From: Paenibacillus sp. VTT E-133291
GTDB taxonomy: Bacteria > Bacillota > Bacilli > Paenibacillales > Paenibacillaceae
Direction of reading: 5' to 3'
Length of the DNA stretch: 35,825 nucleotides
NCBI RefSeq assembly: GCF_002264395.1
Contig: NZ_NFVA01000070.1
Span: 1 to 35,825 of the forward strand
Under the pieces are notes generated by a model that saw only the letters and a list, made by a program, of their open reading frames with translations, was not told the DNA's origin and searched no databases. Each line of letters starts with the position of its first letter. Position 1 is the first letter of the stretch. This document shows positions 13,839-22,223 of the stretch, in pieces. The position numbers and the translations under genes are program-made.

Positions 13839-14241
13839 GTATTCGGAGCTCGCCGCAAGATTAGCGTTATTGGCGAACGGATGGACTGTACACCAATCGG
13901 AGACAGATGAAGCATACGATGTCCTGGCGCAAGATCCCGTAAGCGGATATTATGCGCGGATTCAAGTGAAGACGATTAGGCAACGTATGGATCGCGGCGG
14001 CGACCTCGTAGTCTACGCGAAGAAAGGCAACGGAACTATCTACGACCTAGCCGACGCTGATTACATTATTGGCGTATGGGTGATCGCGGGCGAAGTGCCT
14101 CGCGTGTATATGTTCGAGAATCGTCTTCTTGGGGAGTACTGGTGTAGCGAGGCGAAAGCGTCTGAGCGTTGGGTGGAACTGCCTCTCGCGCTGAACCGTG
14201 ATATTCATACGGAAGAAGTACCGTTATCTATCGCTGCCTAG
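13801..14241 (+). CDS. PD-(D/E)XK family nuclease, 146 aa
   Basis: The pattern GKYSELAARLALLANGWTVHQSETDEAYDVLAQDPVSGYYARIQVKTIR contains a full PD-(D/E)XK core: Glu in the first helix (KYSEL), Asp in AYDVLAQD, and Q-V-K as the last catalytic strand. Such proteins occur as homing-type or repair endonucleases in phages and cyanobacterial introns. The start is unsure: GTG 13801 is chosen (GAGAGAGG very close upstream), but a TTG at 13765 in the same frame is possible. It follows the SSB gene and precedes the interrupted repeat-protein gene. Confidence 0.75.
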   Translation: MVQTAHISEIVGKYSELAARLALLANGWTVHQSETDEAYDVLAQDPVSGYYARIQVKTIRQRMDRGGDLVVYAKKGNGTIYDLADADYIIGVWVIAGEVPRVYMFENRLLGEYWCSEAKASERWVELPLALNRDIHTEEVPLSIAA

Positions 14242-14319
14242 TACGGATTATTCGCAAGATTAAACGCAAGTGGGGCGGAGGTTCCTCGCGAACAGTCCCA
14301 ACGAAGGAGACCCGTATAA

Positions 14320-15975
14320 ATGACGAAATTAAACGTAGTAATTCCGGCTGTAAACGTAACTGTAGACGGAGTATAGTTCCGCAAAGTTGACCGGAAGGCG
14401 CAGGCGGGCGATATCGTTAAGGCGCTCGTTAGTAGTTTGGACGTTGAGGCCGGCGCTTTCTACGAGATAGTATTCGGCAAGCATGGTGCGGCGGATTTTC
14501 TTGACGATGAGGGGGACGTGAATGGGCGTGCGGACTCCGACGGATATCCGGAAGAGTTCGAAGTCTACGCGCCGGTATCCGCCGTGACCACCGAACTACC
14601 CTCCGCCGCTGAAATCACGTTCGACAACGCACAATACCGTAAAGTCGACCGCTCAGCCCGCGAAGGTGACGTTATCATCCTATGCTCGGCACCGTTTGAA
14701 GAGTACGACATTACGCAGGGAACTCCGTACGAAGTAACTCGCGTTGACTCTTCGGATGATCCGCATATTAAGGACGACGAAGGTAATGATTACGATACGT
14801 GTGACGACGTGTTCGACGTATACGAAAAGGTAAGCGTAGAAACTCCGGCGGTAGAAAGCGGAGAGTACCACGAGGTTAAGCGCTGGGCGGAGAAGGGCGA
14901 GCGTATCCGGATCGTTGACCGCGATAGTGGCGAACTCAGCTACGAACAAGGCGCTGAGTTCGTTGTTAACAACGTAGACGGCGACGGAGATGTACGTGTT
15001 ACAGCGGGCGGCAGCGATTATAAACTCGTATTTCTGAGCGAATACGTCGTACTGGAGCCCATTGCATCACCAGCTCCAACATACCGCGAAGTCAAACGTA
15101 AGGCCGTCATAGGTGAGCGTATCAAGATTACGAAGAATGGGATTGCCTTTAAGGAGGGCGACATTATCATAGTCCATGAACGCGCCGTCGTCCGAGATAA
15201 TATTATCCGATTCGTGGACGGAACGTATGGAACCGGCGGGTGTGAATACGTCGTACTTGAACCGGTCAACGCGCAAGCTAAAGCGGAACCTGAACGTCTG
15301 ACGGTCGGAGATTACGCAAAGATTATTGCAGACGCCGCAGGTCTTGCGAAAATCGGCGCGATCATTAAGATTACGAAGGACCGCGTAGATAATTCAGCGC
15401 CATATGATGGTGAATATGCGGACGGAACGACAACTCCGGTATACTTCCGCGAGTCTGAGCTTGAAGCCGCAACCGAAGCGGAGTTCCTTGCGCAACGTAA
15501 GCCGGCGGAACCTGTACGTTTGAATGGGGGAGACTACGCGAAGGTAACGCAAAGCGGTCACGAATCATACGGCTCCGTCGTAGTTATCACGAGCAATAAT
15601 CGCGCAGGTAGATATATCTACTCTACGAAGAATATTGACGGAACGCCTGCGGACGTCTTCGCACTCGACGGTGTAACGCCAGCAACCGCCGAAGGGGTAG
15701 CGGAAGCGCAGGAAATCGCTAAATGGAACGCAATCGGACGTAAGGTCGGCGAGTTTAAACGCGGGGATATCGTAAGCTTTACGCGCACTGACGGGGAGAA
15801 AGGCGTAGGGACCGTTGAGGATGGCGGCGACTTAAGTAGCGCGATTGGCGTTAGGATGGGCGCCACGATTTACGATGGGTCTGCGTACTTTGCCGTTTCA
15901 TTCAGAAATGGCGCGACCGCAACGTTAATCACTCCGGTCGAACAGCGCTTCGATACGGAACAGGCGGCAGCATAG
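14320..15975 (+). pseudogene. Repeat-rich protein gene interrupted by an in-frame TAG at codon 19
   Basis: ATG 14320 follows AAGGAG by about 11 nt. The frame reads MTKLNVVIPAVNVTVDGV, then TAG (14374-14376), then continues open for 532 codons in the same frame as FRKVDRKAQAGDIV. The part after the stop is coding: it holds four copies of a ~65-residue module, YRxVxRKAxxGExI...GdxfxVxxVDxDGDV...EYVVLEP (about 14377, 14635, 14866, 15082), and more diverged GDYAK-type copies to about 15700. The module joined to the stop also aligns across it (VTVDGV*FRKVDR versus ITFDNAQYRKVDR). TAG is used as an ordinary stop elsewhere here, so this is a nonsense mutation or a readthrough site, not recoding. No ribosome site serves a restart; the first later start-type codon is TTG 14437. 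Confidence 0.7.
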
Positions 15976-16005
15976 CGCGAAGCCTAACGAAAGGAGTGAG
16001 CGGAT

Positions 16006-18273
16006 ATAGACGTTAAATTAACGCTTAATCTACGTAGTCCGACCGCAGCCGAAGCGCCGGAAGACGTAGCTGACCGTATAGCCAGCGCCACCAAACGTAA
16101 GAAGGCGGCGGAGGAAACGATAGGGGATGCTTGGATTCGCATATTAGCGCTAAAGAATACGGATGCCGATCGCGAAAAGTTAATCGTGGTAAAAGACGCA
16201 ATGGACACGGGTGTGACGGGCAGACACCCGTCCAGCGTCGGTAAACGTTTCAGCAAGGCGGAAGCTATGCGGATTTACGAGGACTTGCGCGTTTCAATCC
16301 GCGAGGAAAGATTACGCAACATGGTCGCGAAGACTCCGGCGAATTACTTCCTCATCGACAATGAGCGGCTACTGGCGCGGCTCAACGATAGACTGCGCAA
16401 GGAAACGGAAGTTGCGGTCGATACGGAGACTACGGGAGTTGACGTTTATACCGACGTGATTGTCGGTATCTCGCTAACGTTGCCTTCCGTAAGTATTCCG
16501 CCGTTAGCCGAAAAGGGAATGCACGTATACATTCCGGTTGCGCACGATGAGGGTGAACAACTAACGCGAGATTACGTGCTTTCGGAACTGCGCTGGTTCC
16601 TGTATAGCGCGGATATCGGCAAGGTACTGCATAACGCAATATTTGATATCGCGATGTTCCGGCGGCACGGCTCGGATCTGCGCGGGGTAACGTGGGATAC
16701 GATGATCGCGATGCACCTACTCAACGAGAATGAGCAGTCGTTCCGCCTCAAGGACTTAGCGCCGAAATACCTCGGAGTAGAGTCGGATACGTTCGCGGAA
16801 CTATTCGGCAAGACGCCATTTAACGAAATTACGCTCGACATTGCGCTGGCATACGCAGCAAAAGATACCGACCTGACCTGGCGGATGTATCAGTTCCAGC
16901 GCAAGCACTTCGATACCCTGCCGACCGTGCTCGAATATTTCGAAACGGTTGAGGTTCCGCTGCTTTACGTAATCGTTGACTTGGAGGCGAACGGATATAT
17001 CCTCGACTTAGATTTCGCGAAAGAATACGGTGAGCAACTGAGCGCTCGCGCCAAAGAGCTGCACACGAAGCTGATCGGAGTCCTGGCGAAACATCACGAA
17101 GGTGACGGCGAGCTTAATCTCAATTCTACGCCGCAGATGAAGGCGGTTCTCTCGAAAGAAATCGGCCGCGACATTCCGAATATGGACGCGAAGAAGACGC
17201 TCAAACCGCTGGGCCGTGAGTTCGAAATAATCGCGGACTTACTCGAATACCGCAAGATAACGAAGCTCAGCGGAACTTACATTGACGCGCTGCCGACGAA
17301 GCAGAATCCGACGACTAAGCGCTGGCACTCGCGGTTCAATCCGATGGGAACCGTCACTGGCCGATTCAGTTCCGGCAAGGACGAAGATGCTGCGGATTCA
17401 AACCAGTTCAACGTTCAAAATCAGCCGGAAGACGCGCGTAAGATGTTCGTAGCACCTGCGGGGAAAGTCTTAGTATCCGCGGACTTTAAGGCGCAGGAGA
17501 TACGCTGTACCGCGTACATGTCCGGCGAGCCCGTCCTAATCGAAGCGTTCGAGAAGGGAATCGATCCATACGCTAACATGGCGAGCATGTATTACAAGCG
17601 CCCGTACCACGAAGTTAATAAGCTGCCGAACGGGGAAGATACGCCGGAACGCAAAGCGATGAAGGTCGTATGGCTGGCGACATTGTACGGGATGAGCGAC
17701 TTTTCACTCGCGGAGATGCTCAAGCTAAAGAAACCGGAAGCGACCGCGTTCAAAGAAGAGCTGTTCGGTGGGATGCCGAAATTATCCGCCTGGCTCAAGG
17801 CTAACGAGGAGCACGTCGCCAAGTACGGTTTCGTATGGGCGGATAAGCAGCAACGTAAACGGCGCTTGCCCGACGGAACACTTAGGCGTAAGGAGATTCC
17901 GTATGGTAAGTGGAATGATCCGAAGTACGAAGAGTGGCGCAAGCACAACGGAAAGATTAACCGGGCTATGCGCCAGGGTACGAATGCTCGCGTTCAGGGG
18001 AGTTCCGCCGTTCAAACGAAAGTAACGATGATTAAAGCGCACGAAGCGTGTGAGGAACGCGAAGGCTGGGCGCTGTGGGGAACGATTCATGACGAATTGG
18101 TGTTCGAGATTCCGGAGGAATTTACGCGGGAGGACATCGCCGTTATTGAGCGCATTATGACGCAGTCGTATTCGTGGGGCAACGTAGCCAACGGAACGGA
18201 TATCGCGATTATGCTGCGCTGGGGTAAAGGCGTAACGCCAGACGAATGGTTCAAAAATAAGGAGGCTGCGTAA
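16006..18273 (+). CDS. polA: Family A DNA polymerase with 3'-5' exonuclease domain; apparent AUA start
   Basis: 755 aa if begun at ATA 16006, which is 9 nt after AAAGGAG; the first ATG/GTG/TTG in frame is GTG 16186, with no ribosome site and 60 codons later, although coding sequence is continuous before it. Exonuclease motifs: VDTETTG (D139, E141), HNAIFD, and YAAKDTD. Polymerase motifs: A VSADFKAQE (D493), B RKAMKVVWLATLYG (R549, Y561), C HDE (695-697). It lacks the 5' nuclease domain of bacterial Pol I, as in T7-type phage polymerases. It should be the phage replicase, paired with the clamp homologue that starts 3 nt after its stop. Function is certain; the start codon is inferred. Confidence 0.92.
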   Translation: MDVKLTLNLRSPTAAEAPEDVADRIASATKRKKAAEETIGDAWIRILALKNTDADREKLIVVKDAMDTGVTGRHPSSVGKRFSKAEAMRIYEDLRVSIREERLRNMVAKTPANYFLIDNERLLARLNDRLRKETEVAVDTETTGVDVYTDVIVGISLTLPSVSIPPLAEKGMHVYIPVAHDEGEQLTRDYVLSELRWFLYSADIGKVLHNAIFDIAMFRRHGSDLRGVTWDTMIAMHLLNENEQSFRLKDLAPKYLGVESDTFAELFGKTPFNEITLDIALAYAAKDTDLTWRMYQFQRKHFDTLPTVLEYFETVEVPLLYVIVDLEANGYILDLDFAKEYGEQLSARAKELHTKLIGVLAKHHEGDGELNLNSTPQMKAVLSKEIGRDIPNMDAKKTLKPLGREFEIIADLLEYRKITKLSGTYIDALPTKQNPTTKRWHSRFNPMGTVTGRFSSGKDEDAADSNQFNVQNQPEDARKMFVAPAGKVLVSADFKAQEIRCTAYMSGEPVLIEAFEKGIDPYANMASMYYKRPYHEVNKLPNGEDTPERKAMKVVWLATLYGMSDFSLAEMLKLKKPEATAFKEELFGGMPKLSAWLKANEEHVAKYGFVWADKQQRKRRLPDGTLRRKEIPYGKWNDPKYEEWRKHNGKINRAMRQGTNARVQGSSAVQTKVTMIKAHEACEEREGWALWGTIHDELVFEIPEEFTREDIAVIERIMTQSYSWGNVANGTDIAIMLRWGKGVTPDEWFKNKEAA

Positions 18274-18275
18274 TT

Positions 18276-18929
18276 ATGGCGATATCACAAGCGAAGAAAC
18301 TCGAACTTATCACGAAGCACGCGAAGAAGTTTACGGTTAAGCCGGGTGGAGGCACTCCCGTACTAGAGGGCGTACGTTACCTCGATGATGGATCCGTAGT
18401 CGCAACGGATCGCCACACGTTACTAAGGATAGGCGGCGCGCATAACTTTGCGGAGGCATTTACGTCTCACGCTAAGACCGGCGCGCCCGTTGACGGTCAG
18501 TATCCGGACACATCGCGCTTAATTCCGCAGGACTTTACGTCACAGATTACGCTTATCGAAACGGTTACGCGGGCGGATTTAAAGGACGCGATTGCCTGCG
18601 TAAAGGTGGCGTTAGAGACCGCTAAACTGGCGACCGGCGACAAGCGTAACATCGCGCTACTTCAATACGCGGACGAATCAGCAACCCTATCCGTTACGAG
18701 CGATACGCCTGCGCTGACATTTAGCGCCGGAATCAACGCAGATTTAAGCGGACCGGACATGGCGGTAGCATTTAACGCGGAGTATCTACTTAACGCGCTG
18801 AACGTGTTCAAGGACGCGGGCTCTCGGCGCGTAACTATCGGACTGAGCGGTAATCTGCAGCCGATCGTACTCCGCGATGAGGATAACTCTATTGACGTAA
18901 TTGTGCTTCCGTATCGGATCGCGTCATGA
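18276..18929 (+). CDS. dnaN: Sliding-clamp (DnaN)-like protein, shortened
   Basis: A 217-aa protein. Residues about 28-52 (PVLEGVRYLDDGSVVATDRHTLLRI) and 166-214 (FNAEYLLNALNVFKDAGSRRVTIGLSGNLQPIVLRDEDNSIDVIVLPYR) match the second/third-domain patterns of the bacterial beta clamp, including the final vImPxR-type strand. Bacterial DnaN has three domains in about 370 aa, so this has room for about two. It would tether the polymerase encoded just upstream, but the subunit count of the ring would differ. GGAGG lies 11 nt before the ATG in the polymerase gene's last codons. Confidence 0.7.
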   Translation: MAISQAKKLELITKHAKKFTVKPGGGTPVLEGVRYLDDGSVVATDRHTLLRIGGAHNFAEAFTSHAKTGAPVDGQYPDTSRLIPQDFTSQITLIETVTRADLKDAIACVKVALETAKLATGDKRNIALLQYADESATLSVTSDTPALTFSAGINADLSGPDMAVAFNAEYLLNALNVFKDAGSRRVTIGLSGNLQPIVLRDEDNSIDVIVLPYRIAS

Positions 18930-19144
18930 GGGCGCCGTTACTCACCGAAGACGACTACGCCGACCTCCGCGCAGCCGTCCACCAATACGTAAGCTGCGCG
19001 ATTGATAACGGAGATTACCCGGAGTATCCGGATGAGGCGGCGGAAACATTTTGCGCAGACTATCGCGTGGATTACGCACGGCTCGGCGATATGGTCGAGC
19101 GGATAATAAACGAGGAGGTTATACGTTATGGAAAACGTTATTGA
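18926..19144 (+). CDS. Hypothetical acidic protein, 72 aa
   Basis: ATGA overlap with the clamp gene. It is acidic, rich in Asp, Glu and Tyr (LTEDDYADLRAAVHQYV, DYPEYPDEAAETFC), with a predicted helical fold and no recognised domain. The end overlaps the next gene by 17 nt and contains its GAGGAGG ribosome site. Location suggests a replication accessory role, but nothing in the sequence shows it. Confidence 0.65.
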   Translation: MRAPLLTEDDYADLRAAVHQYVSCAIDNGDYPEYPDEAAETFCADYRVDYARLGDMVERIINEEVIRYGKRY

Positions 19145-19481
19145 TAAGCTGCGCGAGTTAGAGGCGAAGGCTTCCAGCTACTATAGAATGGTCGGGGATG
19201 ATGACTGGCGCGAGATTGACGATATTCTCGACGCCTACAAGCCGGAAGGCTACGAGATAGACGAAGTAGAATCGCGGCAAGGCGAGGGAGGCCGTTGGAC
19301 TACGCGAGAAATTACTACGTACAAGATTACGCAGACTGACGGGAAGGTTGCGCACTTTAAAATCGACCGCGAGTGTCCGGCTACGGAAATGCAGGAAGGC
19401 GGAGACTTTGCGTTCGAAATATGGGAAGTAGTTCCGCGCGAAGTCACCGTTACAAAATACATTCCGGGGAGGGCTGCGTAA
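19128..19481 (+). CDS. Hypothetical protein, 117 aa
   Basis: MENVIDKLRELEAKASSYYRMVGDDDWREIDDILDAY is helical; the C-terminal part (TTREITTYKITQTDGKVAHFKIDRECPATEMQEGGDFAFEIWEVVP) has the look of a small beta-sheet domain common in Gram-positive phages. No function known. The start is supported by GAGGAGG about 9 nt upstream, the stop by a TAATG overlap. It ends PGRAA. Confidence 0.65.
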   Translation: MENVIDKLRELEAKASSYYRMVGDDDWREIDDILDAYKPEGYEIDEVESRQGEGGRWTTREITTYKITQTDGKVAHFKIDRECPATEMQEGGDFAFEIWEVVPREVTVTKYIPGRAA

Positions 19482-19807
19482 TGGCATATCGAAAGATTAA
19501 GGTTCCCGTTTGCCCGCAGTGTGGCACAGAGATTGTAAACGGATATTGCTACGATTGTCGTTGCTTATGTCAGATGGTTAAACGAGACCGATGCCAAGCG
19601 TCTGGAAATTTTACAGTAGTCGACTGGTTTTCATCACGATCGAGTGCTGGTCTTATCTTAGAAGATACGGACGGTAACCGATATCCGATCTATATGTCTG
19701 ATGTGTTTATGCATTTGAACGGTACGGATTTCGGAAGCCTGACGCTTGAGGAGACTAAAAAGGGATCCGCGTACGGATGGAAGATAATTACGAAGGAGGC
19801 GGCTTAA
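19481..19807 (+). CDS. Zinc-ribbon protein with OB-like C-terminal domain, 108 aa
   Basis: Residues about 9-31 (VCPQCGTEIVNGYCYDCRCLC) carry CxxC pairs that would bind one zinc. The remainder (NFTVVDWFSSRSSAGLILEDTDGNRYPIYMSDVFMHL... GWKII) is beta-rich. No known family. The ATG is 8 nt after GGGAGGG in a TAATG overlap. Codon use is a little more AT-rich (AAA, TTT, TAT) than its neighbours. It ends KEAA, its last codons forming the AAGGAGG for the next gene's AUU start. Confidence 0.65.
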   Translation: MAYRKIKVPVCPQCGTEIVNGYCYDCRCLCQMVKRDRCQASGNFTVVDWFSSRSSAGLILEDTDGNRYPIYMSDVFMHLNGTDFGSLTLEETKKGSAYGWKIITKEAA

Positions 19808-19808
19808 T

Positions 19809-20855
19809 ATTACGCAATCAATCGCTAATCAAATCGCGCAAGACTTTACGGACTACCTTAATCGGTGGCACTCCGCACCGGAAGTATACGACGACGCACT
19901 CGATGCGCAGATTCACAAGTGGTATAGCGACGTCCTAACGGATAAATCGCGCAAGGTATGGCCGCCGCGTAATGTTCCGTACTTCTCTCCGTCGTCAGCG
20001 GGTTCTGATCCGCGCGGTCTCTACGAAAAGATTCGCGGCGCCAAACGTGAATCAACGGATCGCCCTCCGCATCAAGGACGATGGGTCCGCATAGGAACCG
20101 CGATCGGCGACGTCATCCAGCGTGATATCCTGTTCGCGGAGAAACATTACGCGGCTTATGCCAGAGTTAAACCGCCGTTCACATTCGAGCGGAATACGTA
20201 TGGCGAGCCGGTATTCGAAGACTTCGCGAAGGTGGGCGCAATCATCGAGCATACCGGTAAGAAATTCGCGCTCTACGGGACTTGCGATGGTATTATGCGC
20301 TATGAGTCTGCAGACGGCGAAGTGCTGCGTGTCGGCCTCGAAATTAAATCGAAGCAGGGAACGTTCTCCGCGACCTCCGAATATTCAACGCGGAATGGTC
20401 CGAAAGAAGACCACGTTAAACAGTGTGTATGTTATTCGAAAATGTACGGAACGGCAGAGGCGCCTATCAATTATTACGTAATCCTCTACGTGAACGCGTC
20501 GAAAAAAGCGTGGGGAATGACGCCGGAGGACTTCGCCAAGAGTCCGGATATCGCGGTGTTTGGCCTTCACATTACGGATGAAATGCGCGGAGACATACTC
20601 GATCACTTTGCGCAGATTATGGACGCGGCGGAAACGGGCAATCCCCCGCAGACTAACCTCGATCAATGGACGTTCAACGATTTCAAACGTGTAATCGCGC
20701 TATCTCTAACGGACGCCGAACTCTCGGATCTCGAACGCCAGGTAAGCGCGCTATCGCGTTCGTCACTTCCGGATTATAAAAAGCGAGGCCCTATCGAAGC
20801 GCTAGCGGATATTCAACGGATACGTTACGAAGCAACCGTAGAGGGGGCCGCCTAA
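19809..20855 (+). CDS. RecB/Cas4-like PD-(D/E)XK exonuclease; apparent AUU start
   Basis: 348 aa if begun at ATT 19809, 9 nt after AAGGAGG (19793-19799). The first ATG/GTG/TTG in frame is GTG 20232, which would remove 141 residues that clearly belong to the family: YFSPSSAGSDPRGLYEK and GRWVRIGTAIGDVIQRDILFAEK. The catalytic core follows: LYGTCDGIM (Asp), LEIKSKQG (E-x-K), and a QCVCYSKMY (QxxxY) motif. Cas4's iron-sulphur cysteines are not evident. It probably resects or trims DNA ends during recombination or replication, alongside the RuvC-like gene at 21292. Function is good; the start codon is inferred. Confidence 0.85.
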   Translation: MTQSIANQIAQDFTDYLNRWHSAPEVYDDALDAQIHKWYSDVLTDKSRKVWPPRNVPYFSPSSAGSDPRGLYEKIRGAKRESTDRPPHQGRWVRIGTAIGDVIQRDILFAEKHYAAYARVKPPFTFERNTYGEPVFEDFAKVGAIIEHTGKKFALYGTCDGIMRYESADGEVLRVGLEIKSKQGTFSATSEYSTRNGPKEDHVKQCVCYSKMYGTAEAPINYYVILYVNASKKAWGMTPEDFAKSPDIAVFGLHITDEMRGDILDHFAQIMDAAETGNPPQTNLDQWTFNDFKRVIALSLTDAELSDLERQVSALSRSSLPDYKKRGPIEALADIQRIRYEATVEGAA

Positions 20856-20856
20856 T

Positions 20857-21114
20857 TTGCAGACACCGCAATCATACGTTATTGAATCTATACACAATCT
20901 CGACGGAACAACGCATGAACGCGGAGCCCGACGCAAAGGTCAGCGCGTAGAAATCTTACGCTGCGAGGTCGGCGCGCCTATGCTCGTATGTTACCGCGAT
21001 GACGGAAACAAGATCCTGCGGACGTCATTCGTACGTTCGATCGCGGATAGCGACGGAGTAGTTTCCGTTGTTACGAGTAATACCGTTTACACATTCGGAA
21101 AGGAGGCGGCGTAA
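20857..21114 (+). CDS. Hypothetical beta-rich protein, 85 aa
   Basis: TTG start about 10 nt after AGGGGG, one base after the nuclease stop. The sequence alternates short strands (VIESIHNLDGTTHERGAR, RVEILRCEVGAPMLVCYRDDGNK, VVSVVTSNTVYTF), suggesting an SH3- or OB-like barrel. No family identified. It ends GKEAA and carries AAGGAGGCGGCGTAATG for the next gene. Confidence 0.6.
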   Translation: MQTPQSYVIESIHNLDGTTHERGARRKGQRVEILRCEVGAPMLVCYRDDGNKILRTSFVRSIADSDGVVSVVTSNTVYTFGKEAA

Positions 21115-21326
21115 TGACTAAACGTATTATTAACGGAATCCTCTACGTGTTACTTATTGGCGCGCTAATGGTCGGCGGCCTGGTGTGGTTCTCGCTATTA
21201 ACGTGCGGACTATTGTACGTCAGCGTTATATCTGCGCTTCTCATCGTTTGGTCGTTCATACTCGGATTTATATCGGAAGGAGGCGGAAGCGATCACGAAA
21301 CAGACGAAGAAACCCGCGCTTCCTAA
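21114..21326 (+). CDS. Small membrane protein with two transmembrane helices, 70 aa
   Basis: Residues about 6-26 (INGILYVLLIGALMVGGLVWF) and 30-53 (LTCGLLYVSVISALLIVWSFILGF) are hydrophobic and long enough to span the membrane; the tail is acidic (DHETDEETR). Function unknown. The ATG has AAGGAGG 8 nt upstream. The last 35 nt overlap the RuvC-like gene, and its own codons EGGG provide that gene's ribosome site. Confidence 0.65.
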   Translation: MTKRIINGILYVLLIGALMVGGLVWFSLLTCGLLYVSVISALLIVWSFILGFISEGGGSDHETDEETRAS

Positions 21327-21849
21327 CTTCCGTGTTCTCGGACTCGACTTATCGCTAAGTCCCGGAATCGCTGTGGTAGAAGTCCGTAATAGAACCCCGT
21401 ACCTTATCGCATGTGACTCCGTAGCGACTTCGACGGCCGATACGGACGCCGTACGCAACTACACGGTCGAAACGTTTGTCGGTCACTTCGTTCGGGAGCA
21501 TCGTCCGTTCGATATCGTAGTTCGCGAAGACTTTACGTCCGGACGGAATAAACGCGCGACTCAAACGATATTCAGCGCATGGGCAGCGGCAGACAGAGCG
21601 CTCGCGGCGTACGGATATTACGCGGAGGACTTGAAGCCCGCGCTTGCCCCAACGTCGGTTAAGAAATACGTAACCGGCAACGGGAAAGCGGAGAAATCGG
21701 AAGTCGCGGAGGGCGTGCGGAGATATTTGCGGTTAGATCCCGCGTATAAATTCCGGACGGGATACGATGACAGCGATGCGTTAGCGGTTTGCCTGGCGTA
21801 CTTATTACGCGAAAATCTAATCGATGAAATCGGAGGGGTTGCGGCATGA
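21292..21849 (+). CDS. RuvC-like Holliday junction resolvase; apparent AUC start
   Basis: 185 aa if begun at ATC 21292, 8 nt after GGAAGGAGG. The first ATG/GTG/TTG in frame is GTG 21373, which lies after the first catalytic motif VLGLDLSLSPGIAV (the RNase H-fold aspartate), so the protein must start earlier. Other motifs: IVVREDF (Glu), and DDSDALAVCLA (paired Asp) near the C-terminus, the classic RuvC set. It would cleave four-way junctions made in phage replication and recombination, or debranch DNA before packaging. It ends GGVAA. Function is good; the start codon is inferred. Confidence 0.82.
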   Translation: MTKQTKKPALPNFRVLGLDLSLSPGIAVVEVRNRTPYLIACDSVATSTADTDAVRNYTVETFVGHFVREHRPFDIVVREDFTSGRNKRATQTIFSAWAAADRALAAYGYYAEDLKPALAPTSVKKYVTGNGKAEKSEVAEGVRRYLRLDPAYKFRTGYDDSDALAVCLAYLLRENLIDEIGGVAA

Positions 21850-22034
21850 GGGAATACGTAGGTTATTCACACGTTTCGGATTATACACCAGAGTTTGCAG
21901 AAAAAGCCAACACATCGATAAGGCACTGGGCCGATCTGGGATATGACGTAGAGATACATTACGCACAGTCGACGGAACCTTGCGGACGCGTATTATTCTC
22001 CGTCATGGTTACAGCATGGACCGCGCAAACATGA
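21846..22034 (+). CDS. Hypothetical protein, 62 aa
   Basis: ATGA overlap with the RuvC-like gene and a GGAGGGG 10 nt upstream. The sequence YVGYSHVSDYTPEFAEKANTSIRHWADLGYDVEIHYAQST...RVLFSVMVTAW looks like a small beta-alpha-beta fold, a pattern often seen in uncharacterised phage proteins. No function known. Confidence 0.6.
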   Translation: MREYVGYSHVSDYTPEFAEKANTSIRHWADLGYDVEIHYAQSTEPCGRVLFSVMVTAWTAQT

Positions 22035-22195
22035 CGCGCGAACCTGACCGCCTAACCACGCAACTCGAACGCGCCCAGCTCGCTGAGATCGCGGAACTCG
22101 AACGTGCGGTCGAAGTGTTTAGCGGACTGGCGGCGAAGTATGAACGGAAACTAGCGGAGGCTCAGCGCCGCCTTAAACGGAGTGTTAGCGATTAA
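22031..22195 (+). CDS. Short coiled-coil protein, 54 aa
   Basis: Starts in an ATGA overlap (ATG 22031; ATG 22016 is an alternative) without a strong ribosome site, so it is probably coupled to the upstream gene. Residues about 8-48 (LTTQLERAQLAEIAELERAVEVFSGLAAKYERKLAEAQRRL) form one continuous coiled coil. Its last codons and stop lie inside the stem of the terminator at 22175. No known function. Confidence 0.55.
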   Translation: MTREPDRLTTQLERAQLAEIAELERAVEVFSGLAAKYERKLAEAQRRLKRSVSD

Positions 22196-22219
22196 TTTCG
22201 CCGACTCTCCGTTTTTTTT
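22175..22219 (+). terminator. Intrinsic terminator closing the polymerase-RuvC operon
   Basis: AAACGGAG (22175-22182) pairs perfectly with CTCCGTTT (22207-22214), with a further nearly paired inner segment (TTAGCGA / TCGCCGA) and a 6-nt loop, followed by TTTTTTTT (22212-22219). This is a textbook rho-independent terminator. Confidence 0.9.
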
Positions 22220-22223
22220 CATT

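Noticed and set aside
14374..14376. Idea that TAG is reassigned to an amino acid in this phage
   Set aside because: Many clear genes here end in TAG (for example at 1050, 4077, 8607, 10192, 14239, 15973, 29284, 33029), so TAG is an ordinary stop.
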